From an uncultured Collinsella sp. (GTDB lineage: Bacteria; Actinomycetota; Coriobacteriia; Coriobacteriales; Coriobacteriaceae), in the NCBI GenBank assembly GCA_959018755.1, contig CAUEMA010000014.1, positions 1 through 48,664 on the forward strand: a stretch of DNA of 48,664 nucleotides. The letters are read 5' to 3'. Below the pieces are notes generated by a model, which searched no databases, was not told where the DNA came from, and saw nothing but the letters and a program-made list of their open reading frames with translations. The translations under genes and the position numbers were made by a program. Positions 31,891 to 41,023 of this stretch are shown piece by piece (the first letter of the stretch is position 1; each line of letters starts with the position of its first letter).

Positions 31891-33081
31891 ATGGCCTTTA
31901 CCAAGAAGACCGTCCGCGACATCGATGTCGACGGCAAGCGCGTTCTCGTCCGCGTTGACTTCAACGTGCCTATCAAGGATGGCGTCGTTGGCGACACCAC
32001 CCGTATCAAGGCTGCCCTGCCCACCATCAACTACCTCGTTGAGCACAACGCTCGCGTCATCCTCATGAGCCACCTCGGCCGTCCCGAGGGTACCGGCTTC
32101 CAGCCTGAGCTCTCCCTTGAGCCTGTCGCTAAGAAGCTCGCTGAGCTCTCTGGTCTCGACGTTGCCTTTGTCGCCGACACCTACGGCGAGAAGGCTGCTG
32201 AGGCTGTCGCCGCCGTCGAGCCGGGCAAGGTCCTCGTTCTCGAGAACGTCCGTTTCGACAAGCGTGAGAAGAAGAACGATCCCGAGATCGCCAAGAAGCT
32301 CGCTTCCTATGGTGACGTCTTCGTTCTCGATGCCTTCGGCACCGCTCACCGCGCCCAGGGTTCCGTCGTGGGCCCCGCCGCTTACCTGCCTGCAGTCGCT
32401 GGCTTCCTGCTCGAGAAGGAGGTCGACACGCTGACCGGCATCTTCGCCGAGCCCGAGCGCCCCTTCGTCGCTATCGTCGGCGGTTCCAAGGTTTCTTCCA
32501 AGATCGGCGTTCTCGATCACCTCATCGACTCCGCTGACACCCTGATCATCGGTGGCGGCATGGCCTACACCTTCTTCCTGGCTCAGGGCCTGTCCGTCGG
32601 TCAGTCCCTCAAGGAAGAGGACTGGGTCGAGCGCGCCGGCGAGATGCTCAAGAAGGCCGAGGAGAAGGGTGTCAAGATCCTGCTCCCCATCGACAACCGC
32701 GTTGCCGATCACTTTGGCGAGGACGCTGTCCCCGAGGTTGTCGCTTCCGACACTATCCCCGACGACCGTGAGGGTATGGACATCGGCCCCAAGACCGAGG
32801 AGCTCTACGCCGAGGCTGTCAAGGGTGCCAAGACTGTGTTCTGGAATGGCCCCATGGGCGTCTTCGAGTTCGATAACTTCGCTCACGGCACCCAGGCTAT
32901 CGCCGAGGCTGTCGCCGAGGCTGATTGCACCTCGATCATCGGTGGTGGCGACTCTGTCGCAGCCGTCAACAAGTTCAACCTGGCCGACAAGATGAGCTGG
33001 ATCTCTACCGGTGGTGGCGCTTCCATGGAGCTCGTCGAGGGTAAGGCCCTGCCCGGAGTGGAGGCGCTTCTCGATGCCTAA
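31891..33081 (+). CDS. pgk: Phosphoglycerate kinase
   Basis: PGK makes ATP from 1,3-bisphosphoglycerate in glycolysis. The 396-residue length is typical, with RVDFNVPIKDG at 21-31, SHLGRPEG, the hinge region, and the nucleotide-binding C-terminal motif GGGDSVAAV. The ATG at 31891 has GAAAGG about 11 nt upstream; in-frame codons before it start inside the leader hairpin. The end overlaps tpiA by 8 nt, so the two are coupled. Confidence 0.98.
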   Translation: MAFTKKTVRDIDVDGKRVLVRVDFNVPIKDGVVGDTTRIKAALPTINYLVEHNARVILMSHLGRPEGTGFQPELSLEPVAKKLAELSGLDVAFVADTYGEKAAEAVAAVEPGKVLVLENVRFDKREKKNDPEIAKKLASYGDVFVLDAFGTAHRAQGSVVGPAAYLPAVAGFLLEKEVDTLTGIFAEPERPFVAIVGGSKVSSKIGVLDHLIDSADTLIIGGGMAYTFFLAQGLSVGQSLKEEDWVERAGEMLKKAEEKGVKILLPIDNRVADHFGEDAVPEVVASDTIPDDREGMDIGPKTEELYAEAVKGAKTVFWNGPMGVFEFDNFAHGTQAIAEAVAEADCTSIIGGGDSVAAVNKFNLADKMSWISTGGGASMELVEGKALPGVEALLDA

Positions 33082-33841
33082 TCGCACCCTTCTTATCGCT
33101 GGTAACTGGAAGATGAACAACGACGTCGCCGAGGCCGCCAAGCTCGCCGACGAGCTGGCTCAGGCTCTGCCCGAGGTTCCGGCTGGCGTCGAGGTGCTCG
33201 TCTGCCCTCCGACCATCGACATCACCACGGTTCATGACCGTATTCAGGCTGCCCCCATCGCCCTCGGTGCACAGAACGTGTACTGGGAGGCCAAGGGTGC
33301 CTTCACCGGTGAGTCTTCTTGCGACATGCTCAAGTCCGCTGGCTGCACCTACTGCATCATCGGTCACTCCGAGCGTCGTGATTACTTCCACGAGACCGAC
33401 GAGGATCAGAACAAGAAGGCCAAGGCCCTCGTTGCCGCCGGTCTTGTTCCTGTCTTCTGCTGCGGCGAGTCCCTTGAGGTCCGCGAGGCCGGCACCTATG
33501 TCGAGCACGTCGTGAACCAGGTCAAGGCTGGTCTCGAGGGTCTCGAGATCACTTGCCCCAAGCAGGTCGTCGTCGCCTACGAGCCCATCTGGGCCATCGG
33601 CACCGGCAAGACCGCTACCGCCGAGGACGCTCAGGAGGTCTGCGGCGCTATCCGTGAGACCCTCAAGGAGATGTTCGGTGAGGAGCTCGCCGACGGCATC
33701 CGCGTTCTCTATGGTGGCTCTGCCAAGCCCGGCAACATCGCCGAGCTCGTCGCCAAGCCCGACGTCGACGGCGCCCTCGTGGGCGGCGCTTCGCTCAAGG
33801 CTGCCGACTTCGCCTCTATGGTCGTCAAGGCAGGCGAGTAG
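33074..33841 (+). CDS. tpiA: Triosephosphate isomerase
   Basis: TIM interconverts dihydroxyacetone phosphate and glyceraldehyde-3-phosphate. The 255-residue product shows GNWKMN with K13, H98 in IIGHSERR and the catalytic E170 in VAYEPIWAIGTGK, plus the phosphate-binding LYGGS. The ATG at 33074 lies inside the end of pgk with GGAGTGGAGG upstream; an earlier in-frame start would fall deep in pgk. gpmI follows after 5 nt. Confidence 0.98.
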   Translation: MPNRTLLIAGNWKMNNDVAEAAKLADELAQALPEVPAGVEVLVCPPTIDITTVHDRIQAAPIALGAQNVYWEAKGAFTGESSCDMLKSAGCTYCIIGHSERRDYFHETDEDQNKKAKALVAAGLVPVFCCGESLEVREAGTYVEHVVNQVKAGLEGLEITCPKQVVVAYEPIWAIGTGKTATAEDAQEVCGAIRETLKEMFGEELADGIRVLYGGSAKPGNIAELVAKPDVDGALVGGASLKAADFASMVVKAGE

Positions 33842-33846
33842 GACAT

Positions 33847-35400
33847 ATGGCACAGCGTCATCTTCCTGCACTCCTGATCATCATGGATGGTTGCGGCCTG
33901 GCTCCGGCCGATGGCGAGAACGCCGTCGCCGCTGCCAAGACGCCCTTCCTCGATAGCCTGTACGAGAAGTACCCCCACACCACGCTCGGCGCTTCGGGCG
34001 AGGACGTGGGTCTTCCCGATGGCCAGATGGGCAACTCCGAGGTGGGTCACCTCAACATCGGTGCCGGCCGCATCGTGTTCCAGGAGCTTTCGCGCATCAA
34101 CAATGCCATCAAGGACGGCTCCATCGCCAAGAACGAGGTCTTCGTCAAGGCTATGGACGACGTCAAGGCTGACGGCAAGACTCTCCACCTCATGGGCCTT
34201 ATGAGCCCTGGCGGTGTTCATTCTCATATGAGCCACGTCGAGGCTCTGGTCAAGATGGCTGCCGAGCACGGTGTCAAGACCGTTCGCGTCCACGCCTTCA
34301 TGGATGGTCGCGACGTTGACCCGCAGTCCGGTGCCGGTTACATGAGTGAGTTCTGCGCCTTCCTGGCTAAGATCTCCGAGGAGACCGGTTGCGACGCTCG
34401 CGTTGCCACCGTCTCGGGCCGTTATTGGGCCATGGACCGCGACAACCGTTGGGAGCGCATCCAGCGCGCCTACGATGTCATGGTCAACGCATCCGATGCC
34501 GATACCGACCCTGTTGCCGGTATCAAGGCCTACTACGAGAAGGATCCGCGCGGCGACGAGTTCGTCGAGCCCTTCGCTGCCCACAACGAGGGCATCCACG
34601 AGGGCGACGCGGCCATCTTCTTCAACTTCCGTCCCGACCGCGCTCGTCAGATGACTCGCGTGTTCACGGACAAGGAGTTCGACGGCTTTGAGCGCGAGCA
34701 GATCAAGCTTTCGCACTTTGTGACGATGACCGAGTACGACCCGACGTTTGACGTCGAGGTCGCCTTCCCCAAGACGTTCCCCGAGAACGTTCTGGCCGAC
34801 GTTATCGCCGCCAATGGCCTGAAGCAGCTGCACACCGCCGAGACCGAGAAGTACGCCCACGTGACGTTCTTCCTCAACGGCGGCATCGAGGAGCCCAAGG
34901 AGGGCGAGGAGCGCGTGCTCGTCGCTTCTCCCAAGGTCGCTACCTACGACCTGCAACCTGAGATGAGCGCTCCCGAGGTTACCGAGAAGCTTGTCGCCGC
35001 CATCAACGAGGATCGCGCTGATTTCTACATCGTGAACTTCGCAAACTGCGACATGGTTGGTCACACCGGTGTCTTCGACGCTGCCGTTAAGGCCGTCGAG
35101 GCTGTTGACGATGCCCTGTCCAAGGTTGTCCCGGCGATTCTCGCTAAGGGCGGCTTTGCGCTGATTACCGCCGATCACGGCAACGCCGATCACATGTTTG
35201 ACGTTGCTTCCGACGGTTCCAAGCATCCGTTCACGGCTCACACCACCAACCGCGTGCCGTTCATCATCGTTGATGAGAAGGCACAGCTCACCGGTATCGA
35301 GGACGGCCGTCTTTCCGATATCGCTCCGACCATGCTCACCATGGCTGGTATTGAGCCTTCCGCCGAGATGACGGGTCGCGTACTCGCCACCGAGGCCTAA
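33847..35400 (+). CDS. gpmI: 2,3-bisphosphoglycerate-independent phosphoglycerate mutase
   Basis: iPGM converts 3- to 2-phosphoglycerate through a phosphoserine intermediate with two Mn ions. The 517-residue length is normal, the metal-binding start is LLIIMDGCG (D14), and the nucleophile is S64 in DGQMGNSEVGHLNIGAGR. HDGRD-like (FMDGRDVDP) and the C-terminal TADHGNADHM metal motifs are intact. It follows tpiA by 5 nt and completes the gap-pgk-tpiA-gpmI block; enolase is not in the window. Confidence 0.98.
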   Translation: MAQRHLPALLIIMDGCGLAPADGENAVAAAKTPFLDSLYEKYPHTTLGASGEDVGLPDGQMGNSEVGHLNIGAGRIVFQELSRINNAIKDGSIAKNEVFVKAMDDVKADGKTLHLMGLMSPGGVHSHMSHVEALVKMAAEHGVKTVRVHAFMDGRDVDPQSGAGYMSEFCAFLAKISEETGCDARVATVSGRYWAMDRDNRWERIQRAYDVMVNASDADTDPVAGIKAYYEKDPRGDEFVEPFAAHNEGIHEGDAAIFFNFRPDRARQMTRVFTDKEFDGFEREQIKLSHFVTMTEYDPTFDVEVAFPKTFPENVLADVIAANGLKQLHTAETEKYAHVTFFLNGGIEEPKEGEERVLVASPKVATYDLQPEMSAPEVTEKLVAAINEDRADFYIVNFANCDMVGHTGVFDAAVKAVEAVDDALSKVVPAILAKGGFALITADHGNADHMFDVASDGSKHPFTAHTTNRVPFIIVDEKAQLTGIEDGRLSDIAPTMLTMAGIEPSAEMTGRVLATEA

Positions 35401-35426
35401 TAGAAAACAAATACCGTTTTCTAGTA

Positions 35427-35462
35427 AGGGGGTTGTCCACAACCGGACAACCCTCTTTTTTT
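35427..35462 (+). terminator. Intrinsic terminator after gpmI
   Basis: GGGTTGTCC (35430-35438) pairs with GGACAACCC (35445-35453), extending to 12 bp with one G-U pair, and is followed by seven T residues (35456-35462). A smaller AGAAAAC/GTTTTCT hairpin (35402-35422) precedes it. Confidence 0.9.
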
Positions 35463-35559
35463 GCGCTATTTCTACCTCGTCACCAAATGGCTGATGGGGG
35501 AGTGCTGGGGGTTGTGGTACAGTACTGGAGTTTGAATTGTTCTATTAAGGAGCTTATCT

Positions 35560-35814
35560 ATGGGTCCGTTTCAGATTCTTCTGTTTGTCGTTTGGGCTGT
35601 CTCTGCCGTGGCGCTGACGATTCTCGTCCTGATGCACTCTGGTAAGGGCACCGGCGTTTCGGATATGATCGCTAGCTCGCTGTATAACTCCAGCTCTGCC
35701 ACGGGCGTCATGGAGCAGAACCTCGATCGCCTGACGGTAATTATGGCCGTCGTTTTTGCCGTGTGTGTCGTCCTGTGCATGTTCTTCTTCCCGCAGGGTA
35801 TCGTCGGCTACTAA
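35560..35814 (+). CDS. secG: Protein-export translocase subunit SecG
   Basis: SecG is the small accessory subunit of the SecYEG channel. The 84-residue protein has two membrane helices (about 4-24 and 56-78) joined by the conserved glycine-rich loop MHSGKGTGVSDMIA (25-38), which is diagnostic. AAGGAG precedes the ATG at 35560. It lies between two terminators and is probably a single-gene unit, in the usual actinobacterial place after the glycolytic genes. Confidence 0.95.
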   Translation: MGPFQILLFVVWAVSAVALTILVLMHSGKGTGVSDMIASSLYNSSSATGVMEQNLDRLTVIMAVVFAVCVVLCMFFFPQGIVGY

Positions 35815-35837
35815 GCACGAGCCACATAAATACTTGA

Positions 35838-35867
35838 AAAGGGTTCCGCAAGTGCGGGACCCTTTTT
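35838..35867 (+). terminator. Intrinsic terminator after secG
   Basis: AAAGGGT-T-CCGCA and TGCGG-G-ACCCTTT (35838-35865) form a 12-bp stem with one internal mismatch and run into five T residues. The 240 nt from here to oppA show no gene; a CATAAC-like -10 and TTGAGA at about 35979 are weak promoter candidates. Confidence 0.85.
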
Positions 35868-36108
35868 GTTTACATATTTGTAACAGAGCCAAAATATCCC
35901 CACATACTTCGCCCAACTAAAGAAATTCTCGACCGTTGACCGGAATTAGCCCCAAATCGTGCATAAAATGCGCTACTGTATTGAGAAACGTTGGTTCGTT
36001 GTGCATAACCAGCCATAGCAACGGGCGGCGTTTTGATGGTTCGGATCGGATTGTCTCGACATGTGTCCGACTGAACATTTCTTTGTCCTATCTCATAAGG
36101 AGGATGGC

Positions 36109-37785
36109 ATGGCTGATTCTATGTTCCACCAGCCCGTTATGGGTCGTCGCGCCTTTGTCGGCGGTACCCTTGCTGCGAGCTCCATGGCTTTTCTTGCCGC
36201 ATGCGGCAAGAAGGGCGGCGACGCTTCCGGTTCTGAGTCCGGTTCGAAGCTGAACTTCTACATCAACAACCCGGTCTGCATCGACCCCTACAATGTCCAG
36301 GAGGACCAGGGCACTCAGGTCGAGTACCAGCTCTTTGATGCTCTGACCTCTTATGACGCCGAGAAGGGCGAGATCGTTCCGCTGGCTTGCGAGTCCTTCG
36401 AGGCCAACGACGACGCCACCGAGTTCACCTTCAAGATCAAGAAGGCCAAGTTCCACAACGGTGACGACGTTACCTCCAAGTCCTTCAAGCTCGGTTGGGA
36501 GCGTCTGGTCAACACCAAGTCGGCTGTCGCTACCGAGTACGGCCCTTCCGAGGTCTCCTATCACCTTTCCATGGTCGAGGGCTATGACGATCTGCTTGCC
36601 GGTAACGCTACCGAGCTCAGCGGTGTTACCTGCCCCGACGATGAGACCCTCGTCGTCAAGCTGGCTTCCGCTTACGCCGACTTCCCCTTCGTCGCCTCTC
36701 ACCCGGCTCTGGCCCCGGTTCCCGAGTGCGCCGAGTCCGATGTCAAGAGCTTCTACCTCGCCCCGGTCGGTAACGGCCCGTTCATGATGGACGGCAAGTG
36801 GGAGGATGGCCAGGAGATCAACGTCAAGAAGTTCGACGATTACTATGGCGACAAGGCCAAGATCGATGGCATCCACTTCCAGGTCATCAAGGACATGGAG
36901 ACCGCCTACAAGGAGTTCCAGGCCGGTAACCTCGATGTCTGCGACGTTCCCGTCGCTCAGATCGACGCCGCCAAGAAGGATCGCGGCGTGTCCAAGGACG
37001 GCTACACCATGGGTGACGGCGAGCGCATGCTGCTCGGCGCCGAGCCTTCCACGTACTATCTGACCTGCAACACCACGGCCGAGCCGTTCAGCAACGCCGA
37101 CCTGCGCAGGGGTATCTCCCTGGCCATCAACCGTGAGGCCATCTGCAAGACCATCTTCAAGGGTACCCGTACTCCTGCCGACGGCATTGTTCCTCCGGGC
37201 ATCGATGGCTACAAGGAGGGCGCATGGGAGTTCTGCGCCTACGATGTCGACAAGGCTAACGAGTACCTCGACAAGGTTGCTCCCGCTGGCGCTAACGGGG
37301 ATCGTGGCATTAGCGTGACCCTGTCCTACAACCAGGACGGCGGTCACAAGGAGATCATGGAGTCCATCATCGGTGACCTCGCCAAGGTTGGCGTTACCGC
37401 TGTCTCCGATACCCCTGAGTGGTCTGCCCTGCTCGAGCAGTATCAGAACTTTAACTATCAGTTCGGTCGTCTGGGTTGGATTGCCGACTACCCGATCATG
37501 GACAACTTCCTGTATCCGCTGTTCCACTCCGACTCCCTCGGTGGCGACAACCGCTCCGGTTACAACAACCCCGAGTTCGACGCCAAGGTCGACGAGGCTC
37601 GTACTATTGTTGACGACGAGGAGCGCGTCGCTAAGATGCAGGAGGCCGACGCAATGGTCGCTGCCGACTGCCCGGTCATCCCGATTATGTTCTACACGCA
37701 CACCATCGCCGGCTCCGATCGCGTTAAGCACCTCTATGTCGATCCGCAGAAGCACGCCGATCTGGGTACCGCTGAGCTCGCCTAA
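36109..37785 (+). CDS. oppA: Oligopeptide-binding lipoprotein OppA
   Basis: The 558-residue family 5 binding protein has a lipoprotein signal with paired arginines (MGRRAFVGG, 11-19) and the lipobox LAAC with C32 as the lipid anchor, so it may use the Tat route. The mature protein follows the OppA pattern (NPVCIDPYNVQ; FHNGDDVTSKSFKLGWERL; GPFMMDGKWEDGQEINVKKF). The complete oppBCDF set downstream supports peptide import. AAGGAGG precedes the ATG at 36109. It shares fold but not obvious close identity with the SatA protein of this window. Confidence 0.92.
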   Translation: MADSMFHQPVMGRRAFVGGTLAASSMAFLAACGKKGGDASGSESGSKLNFYINNPVCIDPYNVQEDQGTQVEYQLFDALTSYDAEKGEIVPLACESFEANDDATEFTFKIKKAKFHNGDDVTSKSFKLGWERLVNTKSAVATEYGPSEVSYHLSMVEGYDDLLAGNATELSGVTCPDDETLVVKLASAYADFPFVASHPALAPVPECAESDVKSFYLAPVGNGPFMMDGKWEDGQEINVKKFDDYYGDKAKIDGIHFQVIKDMETAYKEFQAGNLDVCDVPVAQIDAAKKDRGVSKDGYTMGDGERMLLGAEPSTYYLTCNTTAEPFSNADLRRGISLAINREAICKTIFKGTRTPADGIVPPGIDGYKEGAWEFCAYDVDKANEYLDKVAPAGANGDRGISVTLSYNQDGGHKEIMESIIGDLAKVGVTAVSDTPEWSALLEQYQNFNYQFGRLGWIADYPIMDNFLYPLFHSDSLGGDNRSGYNNPEFDAKVDEARTIVDDEERVAKMQEADAMVAADCPVIPIMFYTHTIAGSDRVKHLYVDPQKHADLGTAELA

Positions 37786-37881
37786 GAGTTTGCAGCTTCC
37801 GTGAGGGTCAAGTATTTACGTAGACCTCATGGGAAACATACAGTTCTCCCTAACCTGGGGTAAACTGGCTGATGGTAATTT

Positions 37882-37911
37882 TGGGATGCCGGTCTGGCGA
37901 TCGGCATCCCA
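37882..37911 (+). terminator. Intercistronic hairpin after oppA
   Basis: TGGGATGCCG (37882-37891) and CGGCATCCCA (37902-37911) make a 10-bp stem with a 10-nt loop, followed by TTT. It lies 30 nt before oppB and is likely a partial terminator or 3' stabiliser that raises OppA over the membrane subunits. Confidence 0.65.
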
Positions 37912-37941
37912 TTTAGGTTAATCCCTAGATAGGGGAGTGGT

Positions 37942-38979
37942 ATGGGTAAGTACATCGTTAAACGTGTGCTTCAGTTCATCCCGGTGTTTTTGGGCGTTAC
38001 GCTGATTCTGTTCGCCCTCCAGAATATCGTGCCGGGAGATCCGATCAAGCTGATCGGTGGAGACAAGGCTCTGTCCCCCGAGGTGGAGCTTCAGCTTCGC
38101 GTTCGCTATCACCTGGTCCAGACGGACGATGACGGCAACGCGATCCTTGACGAGAACGGCGACCCCGTTCAAACGTCGCTCGTGGACCGTTACTTGTATT
38201 ACATGAACGGCCTGCTTCATGGCGATCTGGGCAATTCGTATCAGCGCAAGCTGCCGGTTACGGAAATCTTTGCCCAGAAGTATCCGTATACGGTCAAACT
38301 TGCCGCGTGCGCCATCGTGCTCGAGGCAATTATGGGTATCGGTGCGGGTATCATTTCGGCGGTAAAGCGTTATTCCTTCTGGGATATTTTGGTAACGCTC
38401 ACCACGTCGATCCTCGTTGCGGTCCCGGCCTTCTGGCTCGGTATGTTGCTGCAGCTGTTCTTTGGCGTCATCCTCAAGGACGCCACGGGCGGTGCAATCT
38501 CCATGCCGATCTCGGGTGCCGGCGGTTCCAGCTCTCAGTATCAGGATTGGATGCACTATGTGCTTCCGACCATTACGCTGGCTTCGGTTTCGACCGCTTA
38601 TGCTGCGCGCATTATGCGCTCGCAGCTGCTTGACGTCATGAACCAGGATTACATCCGTACGGCAAAGGCCAAGGGTCTCTCCAATCGTGCGATCATCGTC
38701 AAGCATGCGCTTAAGAATGCACTCATCCCCGTCGTTACCTATATTGGTGTCGACTTTGGCGGCATGCTTTCGGGCGCCATCCTGACCGAGACGGTCTTCA
38801 ACTGGCCCGGTATCGGCTATGAGGTCTATCGCGCCATTAGCATGCGTGACTGGCCCATCGTTATGGGCGGCGTTACGCTCATCGTTGTCGTCGTCATGGT
38901 GATCAACCTGCTCGTCGACATTAGCTATGCATTCCTCGACCCGCGCATCCGCCTTGGCGGTCCGTCGGATAAGGCCTAA
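37942..38979 (+). CDS. oppB: Oligopeptide ABC importer permease OppB/DppB
   Basis: The 345-residue membrane protein starts MGKYIVKRVLQFIPVFLGV and has about six helices, a periplasmic-side insertion (residues about 45-90, with the acidic DDDGNAILDENGDP) and the EAA loop NQDYIRTAKAKGLSNRAII. It forms the pore with OppC. GGGGAG precedes the ATG. oppC starts 14 nt after its stop. Confidence 0.93.
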   Translation: MGKYIVKRVLQFIPVFLGVTLILFALQNIVPGDPIKLIGGDKALSPEVELQLRVRYHLVQTDDDGNAILDENGDPVQTSLVDRYLYYMNGLLHGDLGNSYQRKLPVTEIFAQKYPYTVKLAACAIVLEAIMGIGAGIISAVKRYSFWDILVTLTTSILVAVPAFWLGMLLQLFFGVILKDATGGAISMPISGAGGSSSQYQDWMHYVLPTITLASVSTAYAARIMRSQLLDVMNQDYIRTAKAKGLSNRAIIVKHALKNALIPVVTYIGVDFGGMLSGAILTETVFNWPGIGYEVYRAISMRDWPIVMGGVTLIVVVVMVINLLVDISYAFLDPRIRLGGPSDKA

Positions 38980-38993
38980 GGGAGGTACGTCTC

Positions 38994-39929
38994 ATGCAGG
39001 AAACTGATTCTCAGTCTCAGGAGCAGGCTACCGCCACCAAGGCCGCATCTGCTCCCGCCAAGTCCCGCACGCTGTGGGGCGACGCTTTCAAGCGTCTTCG
39101 TAAGAACAAGCTCGCCGTTATCGGTGTCTGCTGGATCATCATCGTCGTTGTGGTTGCCCTGACCGCAGATCTGTGGGCTAAGCCCTGGCTCGGTTCGCCG
39201 ACGGCTTCCGACTCGACCACCATGGCCGAGACGTCGCTGCTGGCTCCGTGTGCCGAGCACCCGTTTGGCACCGACGCCCTTGGTCGTGACATTCTCGTCC
39301 GCATTATCTACGGTGCGCGTGTTTCGCTTTCCGTCGGTATTATGGCCACTGCGATCTCCACGGTGATTGGTCTGGTTATGGGTGCTCTGGCCGGTTTCTA
39401 CGGCGGCATCTGGGATACGATCATCATGCGCTGTGCGGATATCTTCCTGGCGTTCCCGTACGTGCTGTTCGTCGTCGCCATGATCGCCGTTATCGGCCGT
39501 GGTCTTCAGAACGTCTTTATTGCCATCGGTATTCTCGGCTGGCCTTCGATTGCGCGCGTCTTCCGCTCTGCGATCTTGACGGTCAAGGAAAACGACTATG
39601 TTGACGCTGCGCGCGCGATGGGTGCATCCGATGCTCGTATCGTTGTACGTCACATCTTCCCGAACTCCGTTGCCTCCATCGTGGTCTACGCGACCATGAA
39701 CATTGGTGGCGCCATTCTGACCGAGTCCGCTCTGTCCTTCCTCGGCATGGGCGTTATTCCGCCTACGCCTTCGTGGGGCTCCATGATTCAGGACGGTCAG
39801 CAGTATCTTCTGACTGCTCCCTGGATGATGATCATGCCCGGTCTGGCAATTCTCTCGACGGTGCTCGCCTTCACCCTGCTGGGTGACGGTCTGCGCGACG
39901 CCCTCGACGTCAAGATGAAGGACGCATAA
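38994..39929 (+). CDS. oppC: Oligopeptide ABC importer permease OppC/DppC
   Basis: The 311-residue permease has a cytoplasmic N-terminal tail, the HPFGTDALGRDILVRIIYGARVS signature of OppC-type subunits and the EAA loop ENDYVDAARAMGASDARIV. GGGAGG precedes the ATG at 38994. oppD follows 2 nt after the stop codon. Confidence 0.93.
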   Translation: MQETDSQSQEQATATKAASAPAKSRTLWGDAFKRLRKNKLAVIGVCWIIIVVVVALTADLWAKPWLGSPTASDSTTMAETSLLAPCAEHPFGTDALGRDILVRIIYGARVSLSVGIMATAISTVIGLVMGALAGFYGGIWDTIIMRCADIFLAFPYVLFVVAMIAVIGRGLQNVFIAIGILGWPSIARVFRSAILTVKENDYVDAARAMGASDARIVVRHIFPNSVASIVVYATMNIGGAILTESALSFLGMGVIPPTPSWGSMIQDGQQYLLTAPWMMIMPGLAILSTVLAFTLLGDGLRDALDVKMKDA

Positions 39930-39931
39930 GG

Positions 39932-41023
39932 ATGAAGAAGAACAAGAACTATGTGGACCTGAAGGACCAGCCGGTTCCCGAGGGCCAGCATCTGCTCGAG
40001 GTCGATGACCTTAAGATGTATTTCCACACCGAGGATGGCGTCGTTCGCGCTGTCGACGGTGTCTCCTACACGCTCGATCGCGGCGAGACCCTGGGCGTCG
40101 TCGGTGAGTCCGGCTCCGGTAAGTCCGTGACCGCCATGACCATCATGGGTCTTATCTCGATGCCTCCGGGAAAGATCGAGGGCGGCGACGTTCGCTATCG
40201 CGGTCGTTCTATCCTCGAGATGACCGAGGAGGAGATGCAGCACATTCGCGGTAACGACATCGCGATGATCTTCCAGGATCCTATGACCTCCTTGAACCCG
40301 GTCTATAAGATCGGCAAGCAGGTGGGCGAGGGTCTTCGTCTGCACCGTGGCTACTCCAAGCAGGAGGCGCTCAAGCGCGCTACCGAGCTTTTGGACCTCG
40401 TGGGTATCCCCGAGCCCGAGAAGCGCGTCAATGAGTATCCGCACCAGTTCTCCGGCGGTATGCGTCAGCGTGTCATGATCGCTATGGCTCTTGCCTGCGA
40501 TCCCGATATTCTGATTGCCGACGAGCCCACGACTGCCCTGGACGTTACCATTCAGGCTCAGATTATTGAGCTTATGCAGGAAATGCAGGAGAAGAACGGC
40601 AACGCCATCATCATGATTACCCATGACCTGGGCGTCGTCGCCGACATGGCCGACAAGATCATGGTTATGTACGCCGGCCGTCCCGTCGAGTTCGGTACTG
40701 CTGAGGAAATCTTCTACGAGAGCCGCCACCCCTACACCTGGGGCCTTATCCGCTCCATCCCGGAGCAGGCCATCGAAGAGAAGAAGCCGCTTACGCCGAT
40801 TCACGGCAACCCGCCTTCGCTCATGAACCTGCCCGAGGGTTGCGTCTTCTCTCCTCGCTGCCCCTATGCGACGGACAAGTGCCGCAAGCAGCGCCCCGAG
40901 CGTGTTGTCACCGAGTCCGGCCACTATTCTGCGTGCCATTATTCCGGTGACCCCGAGTTCCTCAAGAACGCTCCTGAGACGTCCCGTACGCGCAAGGATT
41001 CCAAGAAGGGAGGCGAGGCGTAA
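39932..41023 (+). CDS. oppD: Oligopeptide ABC importer ATPase OppD
   Basis: The 363-residue ATPase has Walker A GESGSGKS (58-65), a FSGGMRQR signature and Walker B ILIADEPTTALD. The C-terminal block GCVFSPRCPYATDKCRKQRP with a later SACH is the cysteine-rich extension known from OppD/DppD proteins, which can hold an Fe-S cluster. The SAT ATPases in this window lack it. The stop codon overlaps the oppF start by one base (TAATG). Confidence 0.94.
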   Translation: MKKNKNYVDLKDQPVPEGQHLLEVDDLKMYFHTEDGVVRAVDGVSYTLDRGETLGVVGESGSGKSVTAMTIMGLISMPPGKIEGGDVRYRGRSILEMTEEEMQHIRGNDIAMIFQDPMTSLNPVYKIGKQVGEGLRLHRGYSKQEALKRATELLDLVGIPEPEKRVNEYPHQFSGGMRQRVMIAMALACDPDILIADEPTTALDVTIQAQIIELMQEMQEKNGNAIIMITHDLGVVADMADKIMVMYAGRPVEFGTAEEIFYESRHPYTWGLIRSIPEQAIEEKKPLTPIHGNPPSLMNLPEGCVFSPRCPYATDKCRKQRPERVVTESGHYSACHYSGDPEFLKNAPETSRTRKDSKKGGEA